From positions 3,534,001 through 3,598,000 of the forward strand of contig NZ_CP017754.1 of assembly GCF_001854325.1 (NCBI RefSeq): DNA of 64,000 nucleotides. The letters run 5' to 3'. Position 1 is the first letter of the stretch; every line of letters begins with the position of its first letter. Source of the stretch: Cupriavidus malaysiensis. Lineage in GTDB: Bacteria > Pseudomonadota > Gammaproteobacteria > Burkholderiales > Burkholderiaceae. The notes below the pieces were generated by a model. The model saw nothing but the letters and a program-made list of their open reading frames with translations. It had not been told where the DNA came from and ran no database searches. Positions 23,459 through 31,908 of this stretch are shown one piece after another. Made by a program: the position numbers and the translations under genes.

Positions 23459-23823
23459 GGAGTCGCTACGAAATTGGAGTACCGGCCGGGCGGGCGCCTT
23501 GCGCACCGGGCGCGCGCCGGAACGCGTGCCACGGGCCGGGCACCGCATTGTAATGGAAGCCGCCGCGCTGTCGCCCGCACCGGCCGGTGAAAAGTGACTT
23601 GAAAAGTGACGCGCCAGCGCGTTCGGGCGCGGCAGAGTACACTCGCCCGGCGGCGGCCCCCTGCCCGGCGCTGCCCCTCCGGCCACCGCGGCCCCCAGGC
23701 CAGGTGCCGGTGGCACCACAGCGGAGGCGGACGCGGAAGAAAGCCCGGGACGAAACACGGGCCTGGAACAAGACAAGAACAACGAGAACAACGAGACAAC
23801 TCCCAGCACAAGAAGAGCCAGAC
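23459..23823. promoter_or_regulatory. Divergent promoter region parE / MFS
   Basis: On the minus strand TACAAT (complement of 23547-23552) is a likely -10 for parE, giving a leader of about 80 nt. Toward the MFS gene, TACACT at 23638-23643 is a weaker -10. TGAAAAGTGAC occurs twice, at 23588-23598 and 23600-23610, a 12-bp-spaced direct repeat that could bind a regulator. No gene is seen. Confidence 0.5.
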
Positions 23824-25035
23824 ATGCAGAATCGACAACTTTCCCTGGGCACCGTACTGGTCTGCGGCGGCCTGCTCGTCACGCTCTCGATGGGCATCCG
23901 CCATGGTTTCGGCCTGTTCAACCTGCCCATCACCCAGACGCACGGCTGGAGCCGCGAGACCTTCGCCTTCGCCCTGGCCCTGCAGAACCTGATGTGGGGC
24001 GCCAGCCAGCCCTTCGCGGGCGCGCTGGCCGACCGCTTCGGCGCGTTGCGCGTGATGCTGGTGGGCGTGGCGCTGTACGTGGCGGGGCTGCTGGTGATGG
24101 CCCTGTCGACTTCCGGCACCGCCTTCGCCTCGGGCGCCGGCGTACTGATCGGGCTGGCCCAGTCCGGCACCACCTACAGCGTCGTGTACGGCGTGATCGG
24201 CCGCGTGGCCAGCGCCGAGAAGCGCGTCTGGGCCATGGGCATCGCCGCCGCGGCCGGCTCCTTCGGCCAGTTCCTGATGATCCCGGTCGAGCAGACCCTG
24301 ATTTCCACCATCGGCTGGCAGCATGCGCTCTTCGTGCTGGCCGCGCTGGCCTGCCTGATGCTGCCGCTGGCCTTCACGCTGCGCGAGCCCGACATGGCCG
24401 GCGCGCGCTCCGGCGCGCAGCAGACCATCGGCCAGGCCATCCGCGAGGCCTTCGGCAACCGCAACTACCAGTTGCTGACGCTGGGCTACTTCGTGTGCGG
24501 CTTCCAGGTCGTGTTCATCGGCGTGCACCTGGCGCCCTACCTGAAGGACCGCGGCCTGGGCGACCCCAAGATCGCCACCGTCGCGCTGGCCTTGATCGGG
24601 CTGTTCAACGTGTTCGGCACCTACGGCGCCGGCTCGCTCGGGCAGCGCATGCCCAAGCGCTACCTGCTGGCCTTCATCTACCTGACGCGCTCGCTGGTGA
24701 TCAGTGCCTACCTGCTGCTGCCGCTATCGGTCGCCAGCACCTGGGTGTTCGCCGCGCTGATGGGCGCCCTGTGGCTGTCCACCGTGCCGCTGACCAACGG
24801 CATCATCGCGCAGGTGTTCGGCGTGCAGTACCTGTCCATGCTGTCGGGCGTGGTGTTCTTCTCGCACCAGATCGGCAGCTTCCTCGGCGCCTGGCTGGGC
24901 GGCTATCTCTACGACCGCACCGGCAGCTACGACACGGTCTGGATGCTGGCGATCGGGCTGGGCGTGCTGGCCGCCCTGGTCAACCTGCCGATCCGCGAGC
25001 ACGCGGTGGCGCGCCCGCAGCCGGTGGCGGCATGA
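23824..25035 (+). CDS. MFS transporter (oxalate/formate-antiporter-like, monocarboxylate group)
   Basis: A 403-residue carrier with twelve hydrophobic segments. MGIRHGFGLFNLPITQTHGWSRETFAFALALQNL and GALADRFGALRVMLVG are typical of the OFA/MCT-like branch of the major facilitator superfamily. The ATG at 23824 begins just before helix 1; the upstream frame is open but Arg/Pro-rich. Substrate is unknown. A 53-codon membrane protein gene overlaps its stop codon and is likely made together with it. Confidence 0.9.
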   Translation: MQNRQLSLGTVLVCGGLLVTLSMGIRHGFGLFNLPITQTHGWSRETFAFALALQNLMWGASQPFAGALADRFGALRVMLVGVALYVAGLLVMALSTSGTAFASGAGVLIGLAQSGTTYSVVYGVIGRVASAEKRVWAMGIAAAAGSFGQFLMIPVEQTLISTIGWQHALFVLAALACLMLPLAFTLREPDMAGARSGAQQTIGQAIREAFGNRNYQLLTLGYFVCGFQVVFIGVHLAPYLKDRGLGDPKIATVALALIGLFNVFGTYGAGSLGQRMPKRYLLAFIYLTRSLVISAYLLLPLSVASTWVFAALMGALWLSTVPLTNGIIAQVFGVQYLSMLSGVVFFSHQIGSFLGAWLGGYLYDRTGSYDTVWMLAIGLGVLAALVNLPIREHAVARPQPVAA

Positions 25036-25193
25036 CGGCGCCCTCGGCGGCCTCGGTATCGGCGCGCCGGCGCCTGCTGCAGGGCGCCGGCCTCGGCGCG
25101 CTGGCGGCGGTGGCGGCGCTCGCCTTCCTCGCCTACCTGCGGCCAGCCTTCATGGTGGACCTGTCCAATATGGTGCTGGCCTGGTGCGGATAG
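25032..25193 (+). CDS. Small membrane protein overlapping the MFS gene
   Basis: A 53-residue protein whose ATG overlaps the stop of the MFS gene (ATGA, 25032-25035). It has a basic N-terminus (SARRRLLQGAG), one hydrophobic helix (LGALAAVAALAFLAYLRPAF) and a short tail with LSNMVLAWCG. The 4-nt overlap indicates translational coupling, so it may be an accessory subunit or stabiliser of the carrier. I recognise no family; it is called from the overlap and the clean single-helix design. Confidence 0.6.
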   Translation: MTAPSAASVSARRRLLQGAGLGALAAVAALAFLAYLRPAFMVDLSNMVLAWCG

Positions 25194-25227
25194 CCGCCCG
25201 CTGCAGGGGGAACGGCGCTCGCTATGC

Positions 25228-27180
25228 TCACTGGCTCTCGCCGCGGTGCTTCGCCTCCAGCACTTCCCAGCGCTCGAGCGCCTCCAACAGCTCCATCTCG
25301 ATCTCGTCGTGGCGGGTGGCCAGCTGTGCCGCGCCGGCCGGGTCGCTGACATAGAGCGAGCCGTCCGCCAGGCGCGCCGAGATGGTCTTCTGCTCCGTTT
25401 CCAGGGCAGCGATGCGCTCCGGCAGGCCGTCCAGTTCACGCTGTTCCTTGTAGGAAAGCTTGACGGTGCGGTTGGCGCCGCGCGCCTCGCGCCCTTCGCG
25501 CGCCTTGGATGCTTCGGCAACGGCCTCGCCGCCGCGCGCCTGCTGGGCCTGCTCGGCCTGGATCCGGGCCGCGCGCGCCGACTGCTGTTCCCAGTCGGCA
25601 TAGCCGCCCACGTATTCGCGCCAGCGGCCGTCGCCCTCGGCGGCGATGGTGGAGGTCACCACATTGTCGAGGAAGGCGCGGTCGTGGGAGACCAGGAAGA
25701 CAGTGCCGGCGTATTCCTGCAGCAGTTCCTCCAGCAGTTCCAGCGTATCGATGTCGAGATCGTTGGTCGGCTCGTCCAGCACCAGCACATTGGCCGGGCG
25801 TGCGAACAGGCGCGCCAGCAGCAGGCGGTTGCGCTCGCCCCCGGACAGCGACTTGACCGGCGAGCGCGCGCGCTCGGGGGCGAACAGGAAGTCGCCCAGG
25901 TAGCTCATCACGTGCTTGCGCTGGCCGTTGATCTCGACCCAGTCGCTGCCGGGACTGATGGTATCGGCCAGCGAACGCTCCATGTCGAGCTGGCCGCGCA
26001 TCTGGTCGAAGTAGGCGACCTGCAGGTTGCTGCCGTTGCGCACGGTGCCGCTGTCGGGCGGCAGCTCGCCCAGGATCAGGCGCAGCAGCGTGGTCTTGCC
26101 GGCGCCATTGGGGCCGATCAGGCCGACCTTGTCGCCGCGCATGATGGTGGCGGAAAACTCGCGCACCACGGTGCGCCCGCCGAAGGCCTTGCTGACGTCG
26201 ACCAGCTCGGCCACGATCTTGCCCGAGCGCTCGCCCTGCGCCACCTCCAGCTTGACGTTGCCCTGGGCCTCGCGGCGCGCCGCGCGCTCGCTGCGCATCG
26301 CCACCAGCCGCTGGATGCGCGACACGCTGCGGGTGCGGCGTGCTTCCACGCCCTTGCGTATCCACACCTCTTCCTGCGCCAGCAGCTTGTCGAACTTGGC
26401 CTGCTCGACCTGCTCGGCCGCCAGCAGCTCGGCCTTGCGCGCCTGGTAGGCGGCGAAGTTGCCGGGGAAGGACAGCAGGCGGCCACGGTCCAGCTCGACG
26501 ATACGCGTGGCCACGCGGTCGAGGAAGGCGCGGTCGTGGGTGATCAGCAGCACGCTGCCGCGGAAGGCCAGCAGCAGGTCTTCCAGCCAGCGGATGGCAG
26601 CCACGTCGAGGTGGTTGGTCGGCTCGTCCAGCAGCAGGATGTCCGGCTCGGCCACCAGCGCCTGCGCCAGCGCCACCCGCTTCTGCGTGCCGCCAGAGAG
26701 GCCTTCGACGGCCGCCTTGGGATCCAGGCCGAGCTGCGCCAGGGTGGTCTCGACGCGGGTGCGCAACTGCCAGGCGCCGGCGGCATCCAGTTCCGACTGC
26801 AGGCGATGCAACTCGGCCAGCGCCGCCGCCTCGTCCGGCCCGCCATGCCCCTCGGCCACCGCTTCGGCCGCCACCTCGTAGCGCAGCAGCAGGTCGTGGG
26901 CGGCGCCCATGCCCTGCGATACCGCGTCGAACACGGTCAGGCCGGGCTCGAACTGAGGCTCCTGCGGCACATAGGCCGACGTCACGCCATTCTGCCGGGA
27001 GATCAGGCCGTCGTCCGGCGCGGCGAGGCCGGCCACGATCTTCAGCAGAGACGACTTGCCGGTGCCGTTGCGGCCGATCAGGCCGACGCGCTCGCCGGCC
27101 TCCAGCGAAAAATCGGTGTGATCGAGCAATGCCACATGCCCGAAGGCGAGCTGGGCATCGGTAATGGAGAACAGGGCCAT
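25228..27180 (-). CDS. uup: ABC-F ATPase, Uup type
   Basis: Cytosolic duplicated ABC ATPase of 650 residues without membrane segments; ABC-F proteins act on ribosomes, and Uup also affects transposon excision and DNA tolerance. The first cassette has GRNGTGKSS, LSGGTQKRVALAQAL and ILLLDEPTNHLD; the inter-domain linker is rich in R/K/E; the second has GPNGAGKTT, LSGGERNRLLLARL and VLVLDEPTNDLD. The C-terminal about 80 residues form the Uup-type coiled coil (KEQRELDGLPERIAALETEQ). The start at 27180 matches family N-termini. A separate terminator structure lies 140 nt upstream. Confidence 0.9.
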   Translation of the reverse strand: MALFSITDAQLAFGHVALLDHTDFSLEAGERVGLIGRNGTGKSSLLKIVAGLAAPDDGLISRQNGVTSAYVPQEPQFEPGLTVFDAVSQGMGAAHDLLLRYEVAAEAVAEGHGGPDEAAALAELHRLQSELDAAGAWQLRTRVETTLAQLGLDPKAAVEGLSGGTQKRVALAQALVAEPDILLLDEPTNHLDVAAIRWLEDLLLAFRGSVLLITHDRAFLDRVATRIVELDRGRLLSFPGNFAAYQARKAELLAAEQVEQAKFDKLLAQEEVWIRKGVEARRTRSVSRIQRLVAMRSERAARREAQGNVKLEVAQGERSGKIVAELVDVSKAFGGRTVVREFSATIMRGDKVGLIGPNGAGKTTLLRLILGELPPDSGTVRNGSNLQVAYFDQMRGQLDMERSLADTISPGSDWVEINGQRKHVMSYLGDFLFAPERARSPVKSLSGGERNRLLLARLFARPANVLVLDEPTNDLDIDTLELLEELLQEYAGTVFLVSHDRAFLDNVVTSTIAAEGDGRWREYVGGYADWEQQSARAARIQAEQAQQARGGEAVAEASKAREGREARGANRTVKLSYKEQRELDGLPERIAALETEQKTISARLADGSLYVSDPAGAAQLATRHDEIEMELLEALERWEVLEAKHRGESQ

Positions 27181-27620
27181 CGAAACGTCAGAGAGAATCC
27201 GGATCGGCGCGCCTGCCCCGTCCGTAGCGGGGCCTGCACGGTGCAGGCCGCATTGTAGTCGACGCCGGCAGCGCCGCGCCCCACCGCGCCCCGCGGGTGC
27301 CACCCGCCGGCGCCAGGCAAAAAAAATGGGCCCACGCCGGGGGCCCAAGAGTCTCTCCTCGGTGCCATGCTCGCAAGGCACAAGTCGAGCATAGCAAGCC
27401 CCCCTGCCCCCCTCCAGTCGGAAAAGTCCGTAAGGGAAAGCCCCGTCAGCCACCCGAACCGTTCGCGCGTCGGCCGACTTGCCGGGGCCGGCGGCGGATG
27501 CCGCAGCGGCCGCCACCGCCCGCGGGGCGCCGCTGGAGCCGCTTCGCAAGTCGTGCGAAGATGGCGGACCCTTCGCTTGCGCCGCCGGCGCCGGCCCTGC
27601 CGCCGGCACGCCCTGATCCG
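27181..27620. other. Divergent region uup / benE, with candidate attenuator
   Basis: This 440-nt stretch has no convincing gene. It carries an extended -10 on the minus strand (TGCTATGCT, complement of 27388-27396) and about 40 nt further an intrinsic terminator (27319-27347), both oriented toward uup. The benE side has only GC-rich sequence with no clear promoter. Confidence 0.5.
27319..27347 (-). terminator. Intrinsic terminator in the uup leader
   Basis: On the minus strand, TGGGCCC-CCGGCGT-GGGCCCA forms a 7-bp stem followed by eight T residues (A run 27319-27326). No protein gene on this strand ends just upstream, so it terminates either a short RNA starting near 27381 or the uup leader itself. 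Confidence 0.8.
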
Positions 27621-28802
27621 ATGCCCCCTCGCCCCCTCCGCTTCGCCGACCTGTCCGTTTCCGCGCTGGTCGCGGGGCTGGTCGCCATGCTGACCGGCTA
27701 TACCAGCTCGCTGGTGCTGATGGTCCAGGCCGGCCAGGCCGCCCACCTGTCCGCCACGCAGATCGCCTCTTGGATCTGGGCGCTGTCGATCGGCATGGGC
27801 GTGACCACCATCGGCCTGTCGCTGCTGACGCGCGTACCCATCGTCATCGCCTGGTCGACGCCGGGCGCTGCGCTGCTGATCGCCAGCCTGCCCGGCGTGC
27901 CCTATGCCGAGGCGATCGGCGCCTTCGTGGTCGCGGCGCTGCTGATGGCCGCCGCCGGCCTGACCGGCTGGTTCGACCGGCTGATGCGTGCGTTGCCTGC
28001 CAGCATCGCCTCGGCCCTGCTGGCAGGCATCCTGTTCCGCATCAGCGTCGATGTGTTCGTCCAGGCGCAGCAGCAGACGGCACTGTTGCTGGCGATGTTC
28101 GCCGCCTACCTGCTGGGCCGGCGCTGGTGGCCGCGCTATGCCGTGCCCGGCGTGCTGCTGGTGGGCGTGGCGCTGGCCGGCGCGCTCGGCCAGCTGCATT
28201 TCGAGGGCTTCCGCTTCGCCGTCGCGCAGCCGGTCTGGACCACGCCGGCATTCTCGCTGCAGGCCTGCATCAGCATCGCCATCCCGCTCTTCATCGTCGC
28301 CCTCGCCTCGCAGAACATCCCGGGCCTGGCCGTCCTGCGCGCCGACGGCTACCAGGTGAAGGCCTCGCCGCTGATCACCGTGACCGGCCTGGCTTCGGCC
28401 TTGCTCGCCCCGTTCGGCTCCCACGGCATCAACCTGGCCGCCATCACCGCCGCCATCTGTACCGGCGTCCAGGCCGACCCCGACCGCGAGCGGCGTTATA
28501 CGGCCGCGGTGGTGTGCGGCTTCGGCTACCTGGTGGCGGGTGTGCTGGCGGCCAGCATCGCGGCGCTGTTCGCCGCCTTCCCCAAGGCGCTGGTGGTGGC
28601 GCTGGCCGCCTTCGCCCTGCTCGGTTCGATCGCCAATGGGCTGACGGTAGCCATGCAGTCGGCGCAGGAGCGGGAGCCGGCCTTGCTGACCTTCATGATC
28701 ACGGCTTCCGGTATGACGCTGGCGGGCATCGGCTCGGCGTTCTGGGGCGTGGTGGGCGGCATGCTGGCGCTGCTGGTGCTGCGCCAGCGAGAGCCGGGCT
28801 GA
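27621..28802 (+). CDS. benE: Benzoate/H+ symporter, BenE family
   Basis: Polytopic inner-membrane protein of 393 residues with eleven to twelve hydrophobic segments. BenE-type motifs include ALVAGLVAMLTGYTSSLVLMVQA, IVIAWSTPGAALL, IALASQNIPGLAVL-like FIVALASQNIPGLAVL and FGSHGINLAAITAAICTG. It would import benzoate or a similar aromatic acid with protons. An in-frame ATG at 27561 adds a proline-rich 20 residues; I prefer 27621, but neither has a good ribosome-binding site. No benzoate catabolic genes are adjacent. Confidence 0.88.
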   Translation: MPPRPLRFADLSVSALVAGLVAMLTGYTSSLVLMVQAGQAAHLSATQIASWIWALSIGMGVTTIGLSLLTRVPIVIAWSTPGAALLIASLPGVPYAEAIGAFVVAALLMAAAGLTGWFDRLMRALPASIASALLAGILFRISVDVFVQAQQQTALLLAMFAAYLLGRRWWPRYAVPGVLLVGVALAGALGQLHFEGFRFAVAQPVWTTPAFSLQACISIAIPLFIVALASQNIPGLAVLRADGYQVKASPLITVTGLASALLAPFGSHGINLAAITAAICTGVQADPDRERRYTAAVVCGFGYLVAGVLAASIAALFAAFPKALVVALAAFALLGSIANGLTVAMQSAQEREPALLTFMITASGMTLAGIGSAFWGVVGGMLALLVLRQREPG

Positions 28803-28838
28803 GCCGGACTGAGCCGGACTGAGCCGGACTGAGCCGGC
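28801..28838. repeat. 10-bp tandem repeat at the benE stop codon
   Basis: GAGCCGGACT is repeated three times (28801-28830), followed by a partial fourth unit to 28838. Every unit contains a TGA across its boundary in one frame, so benE has several stop codons in succession. Confidence 0.85.
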
Positions 28839-29129
28839 TCCGGCGCGGCGGCGCCGATCTCGCCGATCGAGTGCCCGTTGGGCGTCTGGGGCAGCACATG
28901 CCGCAGCGCGCGGTCGCGACGCTGCGCGAACCACCGGTAACGAAGGTTTCCACACCAAGGTGGGGAAGGCGATAGCGCGGGAAGTTGGACCGAAGCCACA
29001 CCCGCCGCGCCATCGCCGCCTTTTCCGCCACAACGCGCCGGGACTGGTCATGGCCCCAGGCACCGCGCCATTTATCATGTCGGGCGACGTTGCCGGCATC
29101 CCGCCGGCACGATTCCAGACCGTGGAACA
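28803..29129 (+). other. Intergenic region benE / SMR pump
   Basis: Besides the 10-bp repeat at its left end, this 327-nt spacer shows CCACACCAAGGTGGGG (28949-28964), a short imperfect hairpin, and a weak TATCAT hexamer at about 29075 before the SMR gene. I looked for a guanidine riboswitch, which often precedes SMR genes, and saw none. Confidence 0.4.
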
Positions 29130-29462
29130 ATGAACAGCTACTTGCTCCTGGCCCTCGCCATCGTGGCCGAAGTGATCGCCACCAGCAGCCTGAAAGCCTC
29201 GCAGGATTTCACCCGGCTGCTCCCCAGCGTGCTCGTCGTGGCGGGCTACGTATCGGCCTTCTTCCTGCTGATGCAGGTGATGAAGACCATGCCGGTGGGT
29301 ATCGCCTACGCAATCTGGTGCGGCGCAGGCATCGTCCTGGTCACGTTGATCGCCAGCGTGCTGTACCGCCAGTTGCCGGACCTGGCGGCCTGGCTCGGTA
29401 TCGGGCTGATCGTCGCCGGCGTCGCGGTGATCCAGCTCTTCTCGAAGATGCAAACGCACTGA
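29130..29462 (+). CDS. Small multidrug resistance (SMR) family efflux pump
   Basis: A 110-residue protein with four transmembrane helices of the EmrE/QacE type, acting as a dimer in the inner membrane to exchange protons for cationic compounds. The essential glutamate is in helix 1 (AIVAEVIATSSLKAS, Glu14), and helix 3 has GIAYAIWCGAGIVLVTLI, the conserved YA.W.G motif. The IATSSLK version favours the EmrE drug-pump branch over the guanidinium-export (Gdx) branch. It is monocistronic, with a terminator-like hairpin downstream. Confidence 0.92.
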   Translation: MNSYLLLALAIVAEVIATSSLKASQDFTRLLPSVLVVAGYVSAFFLLMQVMKTMPVGIAYAIWCGAGIVLVTLIASVLYRQLPDLAAWLGIGLIVAGVAVIQLFSKMQTH

Positions 29463-29632
29463 GCCAGCCAGTTCCGGTGCATCCCGCCTGGGGCCGGGCG
29501 CACGAGAGCATAAAACACCACAGGCTGCAAGCTGGATCATCCCCCGAAAGCTGCGGCTGATCCAGGTGCGGTACGCTGCTCGCCGCGCGAAGATTGCGCC
29601 TGGGCCGGTCATCCACGCCCAATTTCCCTTCC

Positions 29633-29660
29633 ACGGCCCCCTCCCGGGGGCCGTCTTTCT
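29633..29660 (+). terminator. Probable terminator downstream of the SMR gene
   Basis: ACGGCCCCC(29633-29641)/GGGGGCCGT(29646-29654), a 9-bp stem with a TCCC loop, is followed by CTTTCT. The T run is short and interrupted, so this is a moderate call. Confidence 0.6.
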
Positions 29661-29740
29661 CACCGGCGGCATGCCCCACGCCCGTCCCGCACGAACATCC
29701 CGGCCAAGACGAGATCATCGGCGGCGGCATTAGCGGCACT

Positions 29741-29959
29741 TCAGCTATTGGCGTCGATCCAGCGCATTGCCCAGGCGTAGGCCGCGTCCCTCGCCGCCTG
29801 CGCGCTCGCATGCTCCCGCCCCACCGAGCGCGCCTCCTGCACGACGGCCGCGTCCTCCCAGATCTCGCAGGAAGCCAGGTAGGAGCCGTCCCGGATCTGG
29901 TCGCAGAAGACGTGGACCACATGGCCCTTGTATTCCATCGTGTCGCTTGCCATCTCCAT
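29741..29959 (-). CDS. Conserved-looking small protein, unknown function
   Basis: A 72-residue soluble protein. It contains MEYKGHVVHVFCDQIRDGSYLASCEIWED, which looks like a compact beta sheet, then an alanine-rich helix with ARDAAYAWAMRWIDA at the C-terminus. I do not recognise a named family. The ATG at 29959 is preceded by GGCGCGGAG; an ATG at 29953 is an alternative. It is divergent from the phosphoethanolamine-transferase-like gene. Balanced composition and a good start support coding. Confidence 0.65.
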   Translation of the reverse strand: MEMASDTMEYKGHVVHVFCDQIRDGSYLASCEIWEDAAVVQEARSVGREHASAQAARDAAYAWAMRWIDANS

Positions 29960-30158
29960 CTCCGCGCCGTGATTCCATCCTAGCACTTCGTCCTCGGACG
30001 ACTGGATTAAGAACTTTCCGAGAGAATTGCCATCCGAAAGCAGGTTGACAGCAAGCGGCTGGCAAAATGCCGGCCGCCGCCGAGGAAGCGGACCGGCGCC
30101 GGCATGCCCTCGCCCTCGCCCTCGCCAGACATAACCCGACAAGCACGCAGAGCCCCCG

Positions 30159-31745
30159 ATGCATCAGGTCCCGCCCCCGCACCAGCGCGCCACACTGCCC
30201 GCTGCCCAGGTTTCGCTGCTGTCCGGCTGCGCGCTGCTAGGCGCCTGCGCCGCCCTGCTGCTGGAATGCGGTGTCCCCTGGCGGGACGCCGGCAAGACCG
30301 TGCTGATGCTGGCCTTGTCGCTGCTGATGACGCGACTGCTCCCCGCCAGTGTATGGGCGCGCCTGCCGGCCATGGCCTGGTATGGGCTGCTGCTGGCCGA
30401 CGCCGGCCTGGAAGCCTTCCTGCAAGGCGCCTACGGACTCTCGTCCGACTCCCCCGCCGTGCTGACCGCGCTCGGCAACACCAACCGCGACGAGGCCGGC
30501 GAATTCCTGCGCGCCCTGCCGCTGGGATGGACGGGCGGCGTCATCGCCATGCTGCCGCTGCTCTACCTGGCCTGCTGGCGGCTGGGGCGTCCACGCGCGC
30601 ACGGCTGGCGGCCGGCGGCGTGCGTGCCGCTGGCCCTGTTCGTGGCCGCCCACTTCAATCCGACCGCGAGGGAGAAGAACCCCATCTTCGGCTGGGCCAG
30701 GGCGGTGGCAAAATACCGCGCCTGGCAGGCCGAACTGGCCGGCATGCAGGCACGCCAGCACAGCGCAGGGCAGTGGCTCGCAGCACAGCCGTTCCGCTAC
30801 ACAGGCCCGGAACGGCGCACGGTGGTGCTGGTGGTGGGAGAGAGCATCAATCGCGAGAACTGGCAGATCTATGGCTACGACCGCGCCACCTCCCCGCGGC
30901 TGGCCGCGCTACGCGACGAACTGCTGGTGTTCGATGCCGTGACCTCGGGCGCCGGCACCACGGTGCCCGCCATGCGGGCCATGCTCACACTGGGTCCGGA
31001 CGACAGCCGCGGGCCGGGCGTCACCGCGCTGGCGCGGCTGGCCGGCTACAAGACCTACTGGCTGAGCAACCAGGCCGACAGCTACCTGTGGACGCGCTAC
31101 GCCGGCGAGGCCGAAGTGCGCCGGCAAGCCAACCGCGACCAGGACGGGCGCGACGCGGAAAGCCTCGACGAGTCCCTGCTGCCCATGCTCGACGCGGCCC
31201 TGGCCGATCCCGCCCCGCGCAAGTTCATCGTGATCCATATGCTCGGCGCGCACCCGCACTACGATATGCGCTATCCGGCCGAGTGGGAACCGTTCGCCGC
31301 ACCCGACGAGATCGACCGCCAGCTTGCCGACCAGGGCCGCTGGCCCTGGATCCGCCTGGCGCGCCGGCACTACGATCGTGCCCTGCACTACCACGACGCG
31401 CTGCTCGGCCGCATGCTCGAATCCCTGCGCCGCCAGCCGCGTGGCGAGGCGGCCCTGCTCTATACCTCGGACCATGGCCAGGAGGTCGGTCATTCGCGCA
31501 ACTTCGCCGGGCACGCGCCCGGGCGTCCGGCCGGGCATGCCGTGCCGCTACTGGTCTGGCCGCGGCACGCCAGCGCCCCGGAACTCCGCCTCGAATCGCG
31601 CCCCTTCAATACCGCCCGCCTGGAAGGCACGCTGGTCCCGCTGCTGCGCATCGAGACGCCGCTGGTGCACCCGCGCGACGATCTGCTGAGCGCACAGTTC
31701 GTGGCCGAGCCGCGCCATCCGGCACGGCACGCCTACCTCGAATGA
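30159..31745 (+). CDS. Membrane-anchored phosphoethanolamine transferase-like (alkaline phosphatase/sulfatase fold) protein
   Basis: A 528-residue inner-membrane enzyme. About five hydrophobic segments fill residues 15-165; the periplasmic catalytic domain follows. Catalytic-domain motifs are VVLVVGESINRENWQIYGYDRATSP (metal-site Glu), SGAGTTVPAMRAML (nucleophile threonine), MLGAHPHYDMRYP and YTSDHGQEVGH (Asp/His metal ligands). The family (EptA, EptB, CptA) moves phosphoethanolamine from phosphatidylethanolamine to lipid A, LPS core or glycans; the acceptor is not known here. If it modifies lipid A it could affect polymyxin tolerance. Confidence 0.85.
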   Translation: MHQVPPPHQRATLPAAQVSLLSGCALLGACAALLLECGVPWRDAGKTVLMLALSLLMTRLLPASVWARLPAMAWYGLLLADAGLEAFLQGAYGLSSDSPAVLTALGNTNRDEAGEFLRALPLGWTGGVIAMLPLLYLACWRLGRPRAHGWRPAACVPLALFVAAHFNPTAREKNPIFGWARAVAKYRAWQAELAGMQARQHSAGQWLAAQPFRYTGPERRTVVLVVGESINRENWQIYGYDRATSPRLAALRDELLVFDAVTSGAGTTVPAMRAMLTLGPDDSRGPGVTALARLAGYKTYWLSNQADSYLWTRYAGEAEVRRQANRDQDGRDAESLDESLLPMLDAALADPAPRKFIVIHMLGAHPHYDMRYPAEWEPFAAPDEIDRQLADQGRWPWIRLARRHYDRALHYHDALLGRMLESLRRQPRGEAALLYTSDHGQEVGHSRNFAGHAPGRPAGHAVPLLVWPRHASAPELRLESRPFNTARLEGTLVPLLRIETPLVHPRDDLLSAQFVAEPRHPARHAYLE

Positions 31746-31776
31746 AGGCGCGCACGGCCCGGCGACGCAGCCGCGC

Positions 31777-31908
31777 CTAGTGCGTCTTCACGAACGCCCA
31801 CAGCAGGTAAGCCAGGGCCGGCAGGGTCAGGCCGGCGGCCAGGGCAAAGTAATAGCGCGCACCATGATGCGGCACATGTGTGTGGGGCGGATGGGAAACA
31901 GGCTTCAT
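31777..31908 (-). CDS. Tiny single-helix membrane protein
   Basis: A 43-residue protein with a histidine/proline-rich N-terminus (PVSHPPHTHVPHHGARY) and one hydrophobic helix (YFALAAGLTLPALAYLLWAFV), ending KTH. AAGGAAGACAAG stands directly before the ATG at 31908, a good ribosome-binding site. It lies convergent to and 32 nt beyond the phosphoethanolamine-transferase-like gene. The His cluster could bind metal. I know no family; the start site and clean helix support it. Confidence 0.55.
   Translation of the reverse strand: MKPVSHPPHTHVPHHGARYYFALAAGLTLPALAYLLWAFVKTH

Noticed and set aside
28839..29129. Possible guanidine (ykkC or mini-ykkC) riboswitch before the SMR gene
   Set aside because: I could not find the conserved ACGR loops or ykkC core, and the pump looks EmrE-like rather than guanidinium-specific.
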